The translations under genes and the position numbers were made by a program. The notes under the pieces are model-generated. The model was not told the origin of the DNA, did no database searches, and saw only the letters and a list, made by a program, of their open reading frames with translations. Of a DNA stretch of 7,692 bases, positions 1 to 7,692 are shown piece after piece; positions within the stretch are counted from its first letter, which is position 1, and each line of letters starts with the position of its first letter. The stretch is from contig JAKABK010000072.1 of the NCBI GenBank assembly GCA_021796905.1, positions 1 through 7,692 on the forward strand. The letters are read 5' to 3'. The stretch comes from Actinomycetes bacterium. GTDB taxonomy: Bacteria; Actinomycetota; Acidimicrobiia; Acidimicrobiales; Palsa-688.

Positions 1-756
1 GGGCCGAGGGCGTGGGCGACGTGGAAACCCGCCAGCAGCAACAGGCTGGTCACGCGGGTCGACGCCGTCCGCGCCGGACGACCACCCCCCACCCCCCCGC
101 CGCTCACCGCCGAGGAGCGTCGGATGCTCGCAACCGGGCGGCTCGCCGTCGCCGCCGACGAGGAGCGCTTCGTCGTCGTCGGCCCCGACCGGCCCGATCT
201 GCTGGCCGCGATCGCCGGCGTGCTCACCCTCGCCGGGGTCTCGGTGCGCGCGGCGACGGTGCGGGCGGTCACGGTTGAGCCCGGCGCGCGCCCGTGGGCG
301 TTGATCGCCCTCGAGGTCGTCGCCGCCCGCGACGTGCTCCCAGCCGCGGAGCGGATCGAGACCGACCTGGGCGCAGCCCTCGACGGGCGCCTCGACCTCG
401 CCGGCGGGATCGCCGAGCAACAGCGCAGGCGGCCACCTCCCCGTCGGCTCGCCGCGCGCGAGGGCGGGGAGGTGGTGGTCCGCCTCGACGACCGGGCCTC
501 GGCGGCCGCGGTCCTTCTGGAGGTCCGGGCCCCGGACCGGCCCGGCACGCTCTGGCGGGTGGCCTCGGCGATCGCCGGCGCCGGACTGACCGTCTCGGCC
601 GCCATCGTCGCGACCCTCGGAGCCGAGGTGATCGACACCTTCTACCTCCGCTCGCCGGGCGGTGGCCGACCGGCGGAGGGGGACACCAGGCTCGACGCGG
701 CGCGCCGGGCGGTCCTCGACACCCTCGGCGGCGGGGCAGCGTTCACCGACTGGTAA
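1..756 (+). CDS. glnD: [Protein-PII] nucleotidylyltransferase GlnD, C-terminal part (5' end outside window)
   Basis: The reading frame is open from the first base and ends at TAA 754-756, giving 251 residues of a protein that starts upstream. Seen in the sequence: a W-x-x-W-K stretch near residues 5-9 (GPRAWATWK), like the helix after the HD domain of GlnD; a proline-rich linker (about residues 27-34); a first ACT domain (about 57-110, with GPDRPDLLAAIAGVL); and a second ACT domain (about 171-245, with APDRPGTLWRVASAIAG and then ATLGAEVIDTFYLR, a hallmark of the GlnD tail). The family modifies and demodifies PII proteins in the cytoplasm; the ACT pair senses glutamine. The nucleotidyltransferase and HD catalytic domains are not in the window. 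An internal ATG at 124 would leave only the ACT domains, and the matching sequence before it argues against a start there. The downstream amt and glnK genes fit this call. Whether it uridylylates or adenylylates (as in other actinobacteria) cannot be read here. Confidence 0.88.
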   Translation, partial: GPRAWATWKPASSNRLVTRVDAVRAGRPPPTPPPLTAEERRMLATGRLAVAADEERFVVVGPDRPDLLAAIAGVLTLAGVSVRAATVRAVTVEPGARPWALIALEVVAARDVLPAAERIETDLGAALDGRLDLAGGIAEQQRRRPPPRRLAAREGGEVVVRLDDRASAAAVLLEVRAPDRPGTLWRVASAIAGAGLTVSAAIVATLGAEVIDTFYLRSPGGGRPAEGDTRLDAARRAVLDTLGGGAAFTDW

Positions 757-763
757 CCGGGGC

Positions 764-779
764 GTGACGACGGCGAAAC
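764..779 (+). promoter_or_regulatory. GlnR-like half-box upstream of amt
   Basis: GTGAC at 764-768 and GAAAC at 775-779 are separated by exactly six bases. This matches the actinobacterial GlnR half-box pattern GTnAC-n6-GAAAC. It lies in the gap between the glnD stop and the amt start, 53 bases before the preferred GTG. A GAAAC run is uncommon in so GC-rich a sequence. The second half-box expected six bases further on is not convincing, and no clear -10 hexamer follows. GlnR is known to control amt-glnK-glnD in Streptomyces and mycobacteria; its presence in this organism is inferred. Confidence 0.45.
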
Positions 780-814
780 AGCCGCCGACGATCCTCTGGC
801 TGTCCGGTCCCCCC

Positions 815-824
815 GAGAGAGGAA
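815..824 (+). promoter_or_regulatory. Ribosome binding site deciding the amt start
   Basis: The purine run GAGAGAGGAA ends 8 bases before the GTG at 833 and is the strongest Shine-Dalgarno match in the glnD-amt gap. It favours 833 over GTG 764, which has only a weak G-run before it. A weaker GGGAG at 843-847 could instead serve a GTG at 857, which would shorten Amt by eight residues. Confidence 0.55.
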
Positions 825-832
825 CCCGAAGC

Positions 833-3113
<2,281 letters not shown>

Positions 3114-3149
3114 CCGACCCCGCTCGGCCGGGCGAGGCACCGGGTGGAC

Positions 3150-3180
3150 TTGGGTCCCGGGAGCCGGCGTCCGGTACCTT
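3150..3180 (+). promoter_or_regulatory. Candidate leaderless promoter of the Fe-S reductase gene
   Basis: TACCTT at 3175-3180 fits the actinobacterial -10 pattern TAnnnT and ends eight bases before the ATG at 3189, so transcription could begin at or very near the start codon. TTGGGT at 3150-3155 is a weak -35 candidate with a 19-base spacer. No Shine-Dalgarno sequence lies in front of ATG 3189, which agrees with a leaderless mRNA. Confidence 0.42.
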
Positions 3181-3188
3181 CGCTGCTC

Positions 3189-5378
3189 ATGCAACCGCCG
3201 ACCCCGAGCCGGGCGCGCCCGAGACCGTCCCAGGTCGTGCTCGGCCTGAGCACCCTGTTCGCCGCGGCGACCGCTGCGTCGGGGATCGTCGGGGGGGTCG
3301 AGACCCACCGGCCCCTGCCGGTCAGCCGCCCGGTGTTCTGGGACATCCCGCCGGCGATGCAGGTCGGCTTCTACGTGGGGGTCTGCACCGCCATCCTCGC
3401 GGCGGGGTGGATGCTCTCCCAGAGGGTGGCCAACTGGGAGCGGGGCCAGCCCGACCGTCGGGTCACGACCCGGCGCAACCTGCGCAGACGGGTCGACGCG
3501 CTCTGGCGGGGGCTCACCATGCGCACCCTGTGGCGGGACCCGGCGGCGGGGATGATGCACTCGCTCATCTACTTCCCGTTCCTGGTCCTGTTCGCGGTCA
3601 CTACCACCCTCGAGATCGACCACCTCCTGCCGACCAGCGCCGAGCTCCTCCACGGGACCGCCTACCAGGCGTACAACTTCGTGGGCGACACCGCCGGCGG
3701 GCTGTTCGTGATCGGGGTGGGTTGGGCGATCGTGCGCCGCTACGTGCAGCGCCCGTACCGGATCAGGATCAAGACCCGCCCCGAGGACGCGGTGATCCTC
3801 GCCACCCTCCTGCTCGTCGGGCTGAGCGGGTTGGTCATCCAGTCGGTCCGTCTCGCCGCCGAGGGACGGCCCGGCTACGAGCAGTGGACCTACCTCGGCT
3901 GGGGGCTCTCCTACATCTGGTCGGGCATCTCGCCGGCGACCCTCCGCTCGCTCTACCAGGGGCTGTGGACCTTCCACGTCGGGCTGTTCGTCGCGTTCCT
4001 GATCGCGCTGCCGACGACCAAGCTGCGCCACGTCCTCACCTCCCCGGTCAACATGTACCTGCGCGACCGGGAACGGCCCAAGGGTGCGATGAAGCCACTC
4101 CCCGATCTGAGCACCACCGAGCTCGAGACCTTCGGAGCCAACCTGGTCTCGGACTTCACCTGGAAGCAGCTGCTCGACACCGACGCCTGCACCATCTGCG
4201 GGCGCTGCACGAGCGTCTGCCCGGCGCACGGCACCGGCAAGCGCCTCGACCCCCGGGAGATAGTGAACAAGATCGGCAACGTGATGGCCGCCTCGCACCC
4301 CGGAGGGGCGCTCACCCCGGTCGTCGGCGGTGACCAGATAGCGGTATCGGCCGGGTCGGTCTTCGAGCTGATCAGCGCCGAGGAGATCTGGGCGTGCACC
4401 ACCTGCCGGGCCTGCGACGAGATCTGCCCGGTCAACATCGAGATCCTCGACAAGATCCTCGACATGCGCCGCTACCTGTCGCTGATGGAATCGGACTTCC
4501 CGGCGTCGCTCGGGTCGATGTACCGGTCGCTCGAGAACCAGGAGAACCCCTGGGGGCTGTCGGGCTCCGAACGCCTGGCGTGGGCCGAGGGCATGGAGGT
4601 CCCCGTCGCCGAACCGGGCTCCCCGCTCGGTCACGAGTACCTGTACTGGGTCGGTTGCGCCGGCAGCTTCGACGACAAGAACAAGAGGGTCACCGCGGCG
4701 ATCGCCACCCTGTTCAGCCGTGCCGGCCTGGACTTCGCGGTCCTCGGACCGGCCGAGCGCTGCAACGGGGACCCCGCCCGGCGAAGCGGCAACGAGTACC
4801 TCTACCAGATGCTCGCCACCCAGAACATCGAGATGTTCGAGGGCCTGGGGGTCCAGAAGATAGTCGTGCAGTGCCCGCACTGTTTCAACGTCTTCGCCAA
4901 CGAGTACCCCCAGCTCGGCGGTCGCTACCAGGTCGTCCACCACAGCCAGCTCCTCGAGCAGCTCCTCGCCGACGGCCGCCTCGACCTCGGAGGGGTGTCG
5001 CTGCCCGAACGCGTCGTCTACCACGACAGCTGCTACCTCGGGCGCCACAACGACGTCTACGCCTCGCCCCGCAAGGTGCTCGGGTCTCTCGGAGGGATCG
5101 AGATCGTCGAGGCGCCCCGCTCGGGGCCGTCGTCCCGGTGTTGCGGGGCGGGCGGGGCCCGGATGTGGATGGAGGAGCAGGGAGTGAAGATCAACGTCGA
5201 CCGCAGCGCCGAGCTGCTCGCCACCGGGGCGTCGCGGATCGCCACCGCCTGCCCGTTCTGCTACATCATGATCGACGACGGCTCCAAGGCCAACGGACGC
5301 GACGACGTCCGGGTGGGCGACCTCGCCCTCCACCTGCTCGACGCCTTGGAGCACGGCGAGCCCGTGGAGCGACAGTGA
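3189..5378 (+). CDS. Membrane-bound iron-sulfur reductase with haem b domain (HdrD/GlpC/EtfD-like)
   Basis: This 729-aa protein likely moves electrons between a soluble donor and the quinone pool at the cytoplasmic membrane. The N-terminal third is a NarI/HdrE-like membrane domain with about six hydrophobic spans; H124, H155, H263 and H281 are candidate haem b ligands. Two ferredoxin motifs follow: C334, C337, C340, C344-P and C403, C406, C409, C413-P. Two CCG (DUF224) domains come last. The second is canonical: C615, C651-C652-G, C688-x2-C691. The first has C490, C525, C562-x2-C565, but the CCG doublet reads CNG. The layout resembles the actinobacterial Fe-S oxidoreductase group that includes mycobacterial Rv0338c (EtfD), an ETF-linked menaquinone reductase of fatty-acid oxidation. 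No etf genes are visible here, so ETF as donor is an inference; lactate, glycolate or glycerol-3-phosphate systems use related subunits. ATG 3189 is preferred because of the leaderless promoter; GTG 3144 would add 15 polar residues. Confidence 0.88.
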   Translation: MQPPTPSRARPRPSQVVLGLSTLFAAATAASGIVGGVETHRPLPVSRPVFWDIPPAMQVGFYVGVCTAILAAGWMLSQRVANWERGQPDRRVTTRRNLRRRVDALWRGLTMRTLWRDPAAGMMHSLIYFPFLVLFAVTTTLEIDHLLPTSAELLHGTAYQAYNFVGDTAGGLFVIGVGWAIVRRYVQRPYRIRIKTRPEDAVILATLLLVGLSGLVIQSVRLAAEGRPGYEQWTYLGWGLSYIWSGISPATLRSLYQGLWTFHVGLFVAFLIALPTTKLRHVLTSPVNMYLRDRERPKGAMKPLPDLSTTELETFGANLVSDFTWKQLLDTDACTICGRCTSVCPAHGTGKRLDPREIVNKIGNVMAASHPGGALTPVVGGDQIAVSAGSVFELISAEEIWACTTCRACDEICPVNIEILDKILDMRRYLSLMESDFPASLGSMYRSLENQENPWGLSGSERLAWAEGMEVPVAEPGSPLGHEYLYWVGCAGSFDDKNKRVTAAIATLFSRAGLDFAVLGPAERCNGDPARRSGNEYLYQMLATQNIEMFEGLGVQKIVVQCPHCFNVFANEYPQLGGRYQVVHHSQLLEQLLADGRLDLGGVSLPERVVYHDSCYLGRHNDVYASPRKVLGSLGGIEIVEAPRSGPSSRCCGAGGARMWMEEQGVKINVDRSAELLATGASRIATACPFCYIMIDDGSKANGRDDVRVGDLALHLLDALEHGEPVERQ

Positions 5379-5689
5379 GCGTCCTCGCCGCCTTCTCGAT
5401 CACACCGCTCGGGGGCGGCGTCGGCGAGGACGGGTCGGTCGGGGCGGCGGTGGCCGAAGCGGTCCGTATCGTGCGGGCCTCCGGCCTGCCGAACGAGACC
5501 AACGCCATGTTCACCAATCTCGAGGGGGAGTGGGACGAGGTGATGGCGGTCGTCAAGGCGTGCGTCGACCGCCTCGCCGAGGTCGCCCCCCGGGTGAGCG
5601 TGGTGGTCAAGCTCGACGTCCGCCCGGGAGCCAGCGGGGCGCTCCGCTCCAAGGTGGAGAGGATCGAGGGCCACCTCGCCGGCTCCTGA
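5375..5689 (+). CDS. MTH1187/UPF0045-family (thiamine-binding-like) protein
   Basis: This is a 104-aa protein, the usual length for this small ferredoxin-like-fold family, which forms oligomers in the cytoplasm. Family features are AAFSITPLGGG at the start (about 5-15), SVGAAVAEAVRIVRASGL (21-38), NLEGEWDEVMAVVKAC (48-63) and SVVVKLDVRPG (75-85). Some members bind thiamine or related ligands; a physiological role is not settled for most. It starts at GTG 5375, sharing GTGA with the stop of the Fe-S reductase gene, and GGAG at 5366-5369 is a good RBS, so the two are almost certainly one operon. The functional link between the two products is unknown to me. The C-terminus after residue 85 is short and variable. 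Confidence 0.85.
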   Translation: MSVLAAFSITPLGGGVGEDGSVGAAVAEAVRIVRASGLPNETNAMFTNLEGEWDEVMAVVKACVDRLAEVAPRVSVVVKLDVRPGASGALRSKVERIEGHLAGS

Positions 5690-5709
5690 CCGACCCCCCT
5701 CGGAGCCCC

Positions 5710-5763
5710 GCACCGGTCGCGGTCGCACCGGTAGGTGCCGGCACCGGCAGGGGCGCACCGGTG
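5710..5763. repeat. Convergent spacer with four GCACCGG(T/C) repeats and a palindrome
   Basis: GCACCGGT occurs at 5710-5717, 5725-5732 and 5755-5762, and GCACCGGC at 5741-5748, so the unit recurs every 14-16 bases. GGTGCCGGCACC at 5734-5745 is a perfect 12-bp palindrome, and CACCGGT (5726-5732) can pair with ACCGGTG (5757-5763) around it. The array sits between two convergent genes, so a shared, strand-independent terminator is the simplest reading, although there is no T-run on either strand. Confidence 0.5.
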
Positions 5764-5777
5764 GAGGGGGTCTGGGG

Positions 5778-7349
5778 TCAGGTCCCCTTGTCGGTCGGCG
5801 TGCTCGACGGGGTCGCGTAACCGCTGTAGGGGGTCCCCAGGTAGGGGAAGGCCGGCAGGTAGGTCTCGGTCCCACGCGCGGTGGTGTCCGAGCCCCCGGA
5901 GGTGAGCCCGAAGCTGATCACCTCGCCCGGGTCGGTGCCGATGGTGCCGACGGCGGCGTCGGGGGTGAAGGAGGTGACCAGCGGGAGGGTCGCGCCGGCG
6001 ACCGCCCGCAGCGCGATGGTCGCGACGTCGTCGTAGACCCGCCGGCCGTTGGGGTAGCCGGCACCGTCGCCCCCCAGGTAACCGAAGATACTGAAGCTGG
6101 TCGCTCCGACCGTGGTGGGCGGCTGGGCAACGTTGAGGCGCAGCATGTCCCCGACCCCCGAGGCGCCGACGTTGGTCGGGGGTACCACCCCGGCGACGCC
6201 GGCCGCTTCGAGCACCGACTGGGGGATGCCGGTGAGCAGGATCGCCACGATGTCCGGCCGGGCGGGGGCGGCCGGGGTGGTCCCGGTGTGGTCCCGCTCG
6301 TAGGCCGCCAGGTTGTCGAACACCCCGGGGTAGAGGCTCGGGAGCAGCCGAGCGAGGAGCGGGTCGGCGAAGTAGCCGAAGAAGCGGTCCCCGTCGGAGC
6401 CCGGCGGTGACATGTTCCAGTAGTCCTTGTCGCCGATCCCGATGAGCACCTCGTTCACGAGGGGGTTGCCGAGGCGCGACACCTGGGTGAACGGTCCGAC
6501 CCCGACCGGCCGGACCGGCCCCGGCTGCGCTCCGGGCCCGCCCGGCCCTCTCATCGGGCCCGGGGCACCCATCATCTGGGCGCGCTGCATGCTCGCTGTT
6601 GCCCAGACACCGATCACCGCCGTCGGGGAGGTCGTCGAGGTCGGTACACGCCCGTCGGCGGTCAGATCGGTGATCGGCACCTGCAGCGCAAGGGTGTGCA
6701 CGTTGAGCGCCGCCGTCGAGTCGACCCCCGGCATGTTGGCGAGAAACGGCGGTCCCTCGTGGGAGCTGTTGAACGGGCGCAGCCCTCCGAGGTCGAACAC
6801 CGAGCCCAGGTCGACGTAGAAGCCCTCCGCCCTCTGGCCGGCGAAGCAGGTCCCGCTGTGGCCGCCGGCGGAGAAGGAGTGGACCGCCTGCGCCGCCAGG
6901 GAGGCGTAGTCAGGAGTGGAGCGGGGCCCGATGTTGCACGGCGGGCACAGGAGGCCTTGGCCGAGCAGCGTCGCCGGTCCCTGCCGGCCGACGCGGGTGA
7001 GCGAGTAGACCTGCTGACGGTTCCAGCTGCTGCCCGCCCCGGGCGGGGTCAGCGTGGTGATCGGGCCGTCGTTGTAGAGGAACGACGACGGGTCGTTGTC
7101 GACCGTGGTGAAACGGAACTGGTAGCTGATGTCGGCGACACCGTCCCCGTCGTTGTCGACGTTGATCGCATAGAGCACGTCGTCGGACAGCTCGTAGAAG
7201 TTGGGGCCGCCGTCGGGCAGCTCGAGGGGGATGTAGTTGGCGATGAGCGTGACCGTCTCGGGCTGGTCGGGGCTGACGAAGGCGTAGACGTCGGTGTTGT
7301 CGGCGGTCGGGTTCTTGGAGATCTGGGGTGCTTCACGATGCGATGACAC
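5778..7349 (-). CDS. DUF4331 domain-containing protein
   Basis: This 523-aa protein matches the DUF4331 family end to end; the molecular function of the family is not known. Recognisable blocks are MSSHREAPQISKNPTADNTD at the N-terminus, YAFVSPDQPETVTLIANYIP (22-41), FAGQRAEGFYVDLGSVFDLG (169-188), VSRLGNPLVNEVLIGIGDKD (290-309), GYPNGRRVYDDVATIALRAV (431-450) and FPYLGTPYSGY (501-511). DNDGDGVAD at 65-73 looks like a calcium-binding D-x-D-x-D-G loop. Three cysteines occur: a CPPC pair at C135/C138 and C168. A Pro/Gly-rich insert spans about 262-286. No signal peptide is present: the family block begins at residue 2, and an in-frame TGA at 7374-7376 with no start codon between rules out an upstream extension. 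GAGGT (7354-7358) before the GTG is a good RBS. Its leader contains a 17-bp tandem repeat. Possible cotranscription with the minus-strand gene upstream is uncertain because hairpins lie between them. Confidence 0.92.
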   Translation of the reverse strand: MSSHREAPQISKNPTADNTDVYAFVSPDQPETVTLIANYIPLELPDGGPNFYELSDDVLYAINVDNDGDGVADISYQFRFTTVDNDPSSFLYNDGPITTLTPPGAGSSWNRQQVYSLTRVGRQGPATLLGQGLLCPPCNIGPRSTPDYASLAAQAVHSFSAGGHSGTCFAGQRAEGFYVDLGSVFDLGGLRPFNSSHEGPPFLANMPGVDSTAALNVHTLALQVPITDLTADGRVPTSTTSPTAVIGVWATASMQRAQMMGAPGPMRGPGGPGAQPGPVRPVGVGPFTQVSRLGNPLVNEVLIGIGDKDYWNMSPPGSDGDRFFGYFADPLLARLLPSLYPGVFDNLAAYERDHTGTTPAAPARPDIVAILLTGIPQSVLEAAGVAGVVPPTNVGASGVGDMLRLNVAQPPTTVGATSFSIFGYLGGDGAGYPNGRRVYDDVATIALRAVAGATLPLVTSFTPDAAVGTIGTDPGEVISFGLTSGGSDTTARGTETYLPAFPYLGTPYSGYATPSSTPTDKGT

Positions 7350-7355
7350 GGCTAC

Positions 7356-7406
7356 CTCACTGGGATCGAGGGCTCACTGGGATCGAGGGCTCACTGGGAT
7401 CGAACG
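7356..7406. repeat. 17-bp tandem direct repeat, almost three copies, in the leader of the DUF4331 gene
   Basis: The unit CTCACTGGGATCGAGGG is perfect at 7356-7372 and 7373-7389. A third copy at 7390-7406 keeps the first 14 bases and differs in the last three. Read on the minus strand, the array lies directly before the DUF4331 start, and the copy nearest the gene contributes part of its RBS (GTGAGGT). The length of 17 is not a multiple of three and the array is outside coding sequence, so copy number could vary without frameshifting any gene. It could be an operator array or a product of slippage. Confidence 0.85.
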
Positions 7407-7423
7407 GCGGGATCGGGTGCGGA

Positions 7424-7456
7424 CTGCGGACCGCAGGGTCCGGGGACGGACCGGTC
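7424..7456 (-). terminator. Overlapping hairpins just after the minus-strand partial gene
   Basis: CGGACC (7427-7432) can pair with GGTCCG (7437-7442) around GCAG, and the same GGTCCG can instead pair with CGGACC (7447-7452) around GGGA. CTGCGGACCGCAG (7424-7436) is a 13-base palindrome with one central base, and GACCGGTC (7449-7456) is another palindrome. On the minus strand these structures begin five bases after the stop of the gene ending at 7461. A terminator is likeliest, although no U-run follows; alternative pairing would also suit an attenuator before the DUF4331 gene. Confidence 0.4.
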
Positions 7457-7460
7457 AGGC

Positions 7461-7692
7461 TCAGCGGGCGACTCGCACCAGCCGGTCGAGCAGCGAAGGG
7501 TCCCGGAACACGACCTCGCGCTCCCCGACATAGAGGCTCATCTCGCCGCTCGCCGGATCGCTCACGTGCAGGACCATCGCTCCGCCATCACCGGTGGCGG
7601 CGCCGGCAGCGTCCGCCCCGGTCCCGGCCCCGAGGTCTGTCAGCTCCGGGGTCCCCGCCGACGCCAGTCCGAGAGCCGCTCCGACACCCGGG
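7461..7692 (-). CDS. Unrecognised small protein, C-terminal 76 residues (5' end outside window)
   Basis: The minus-strand frame is open from the window edge to the TGA at 7461-7463 and has no start that must be used within the window. The visible part begins with a small-residue hydrophobic stretch (PGVGAALGLASAG), which could be the end of a signal peptide or a membrane span. An Ala/Gly/Thr/Asp-rich linker follows to about residue 37. The end is a compact block (about 39-76) with MVLHVSDPASGEMSLYVGER, then EVVFRDPSLLDRLVRVAR. The alternating polar and hydrophobic pattern suggests a beta hairpin followed by an amphipathic helix. Codon use (G/C in nearly every third position) and the sensible protein composition support coding. 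I cannot name a family. An export-related N-terminus is an inference from the short hydrophobic remnant only. It reads toward the DUF4331 gene 111 bases away. Confidence 0.6.
   Translation of the reverse strand, partial: PGVGAALGLASAGTPELTDLGAGTGADAAGAATGDGGAMVLHVSDPASGEMSLYVGEREVVFRDPSLLDRLVRVAR

Noticed and set aside
780..800. A second GlnR half-box completing a full site
   Set aside because: At the expected six-base spacing the sequence does not give GTnAC or GAAAC, so only one half-box is claimed.
764..832. GTG at 764 (or ATG at 662) as the amt start
   Set aside because: The added residues are polar and unlike an Amt N-terminus, the ATG lies inside glnD, and neither has a ribosome binding site as good as the one before 833.
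6696..7346. A 216-residue plus-strand frame opposite the DUF4331 gene
   Set aside because: The product is Val/Asp/Arg/Gly-rich antisense sequence with no motifs, whereas the minus-strand frame matches DUF4331 from end to end.
7356..7406. CRISPR-like array
   Set aside because: The 17-bp units are directly adjacent with no spacers and fewer than three perfect copies.

Overview
The window is very GC-rich (roughly 70% or more by eye) and densely coded, with frequent GTG starts and GTGA stop/start overlaps. Gene content and protein style suggest an actinobacterium, possibly an Acidimicrobiia-like lineage. That placement is an inference from style and gene families, not from a marker gene. I see no mobile element, CRISPR array, tRNA or rRNA.

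Left part (1-3113, + strand): a nitrogen-control block. It opens inside glnD, the PII-modifying and glutamine-sensing enzyme, of which only the C-terminal part with two ACT domains is present. A 76-bp gap follows, then amt (ammonium channel), glnK (PII protein with an intact Tyr51 T-loop) and a small unrecognised membrane protein. The last three genes are joined by GTGA overlaps and so are probably translationally coupled. The glnD-amt gap carries GTGAC-n6-GAAAC, which fits the actinobacterial GlnR half-box. Together the genes would take up ammonium, gate the channel with PII, and reset PII through GlnD.

Middle part (3114-5689, + strand): after a short gap with a candidate leaderless promoter comes a large membrane-bound iron-sulfur reductase. 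It has a NarI/HdrE-like haem b membrane domain, two [4Fe-4S] ferredoxin motifs and two CCG domains, and resembles the HdrD/GlpC/EtfD group. It overlaps by GTGA a 104-aa MTH1187/UPF0045-family (thiamine-binding-like) protein. A likely role is passing electrons between a soluble donor such as ETF and menaquinone.

Right part (5690-7692): a repeat- and palindrome-rich convergent spacer, then two minus-strand genes. One is a complete DUF4331 protein (523 aa) with no export signal. The other is the C-terminal end of an unrecognised small protein running off the window edge. The 111 bp between these two hold a 17-bp tandem repeat (almost three copies) and a set of overlapping hairpins.

Most of the window is recognisable housekeeping and accessory metabolism. 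I do not see a clear new defence or mobile system. The points most worth following are the GlnR-like site, the small membrane protein coupled to glnK, the altered first CCG domain, and the repeat/hairpin leader of the DUF4331 gene.
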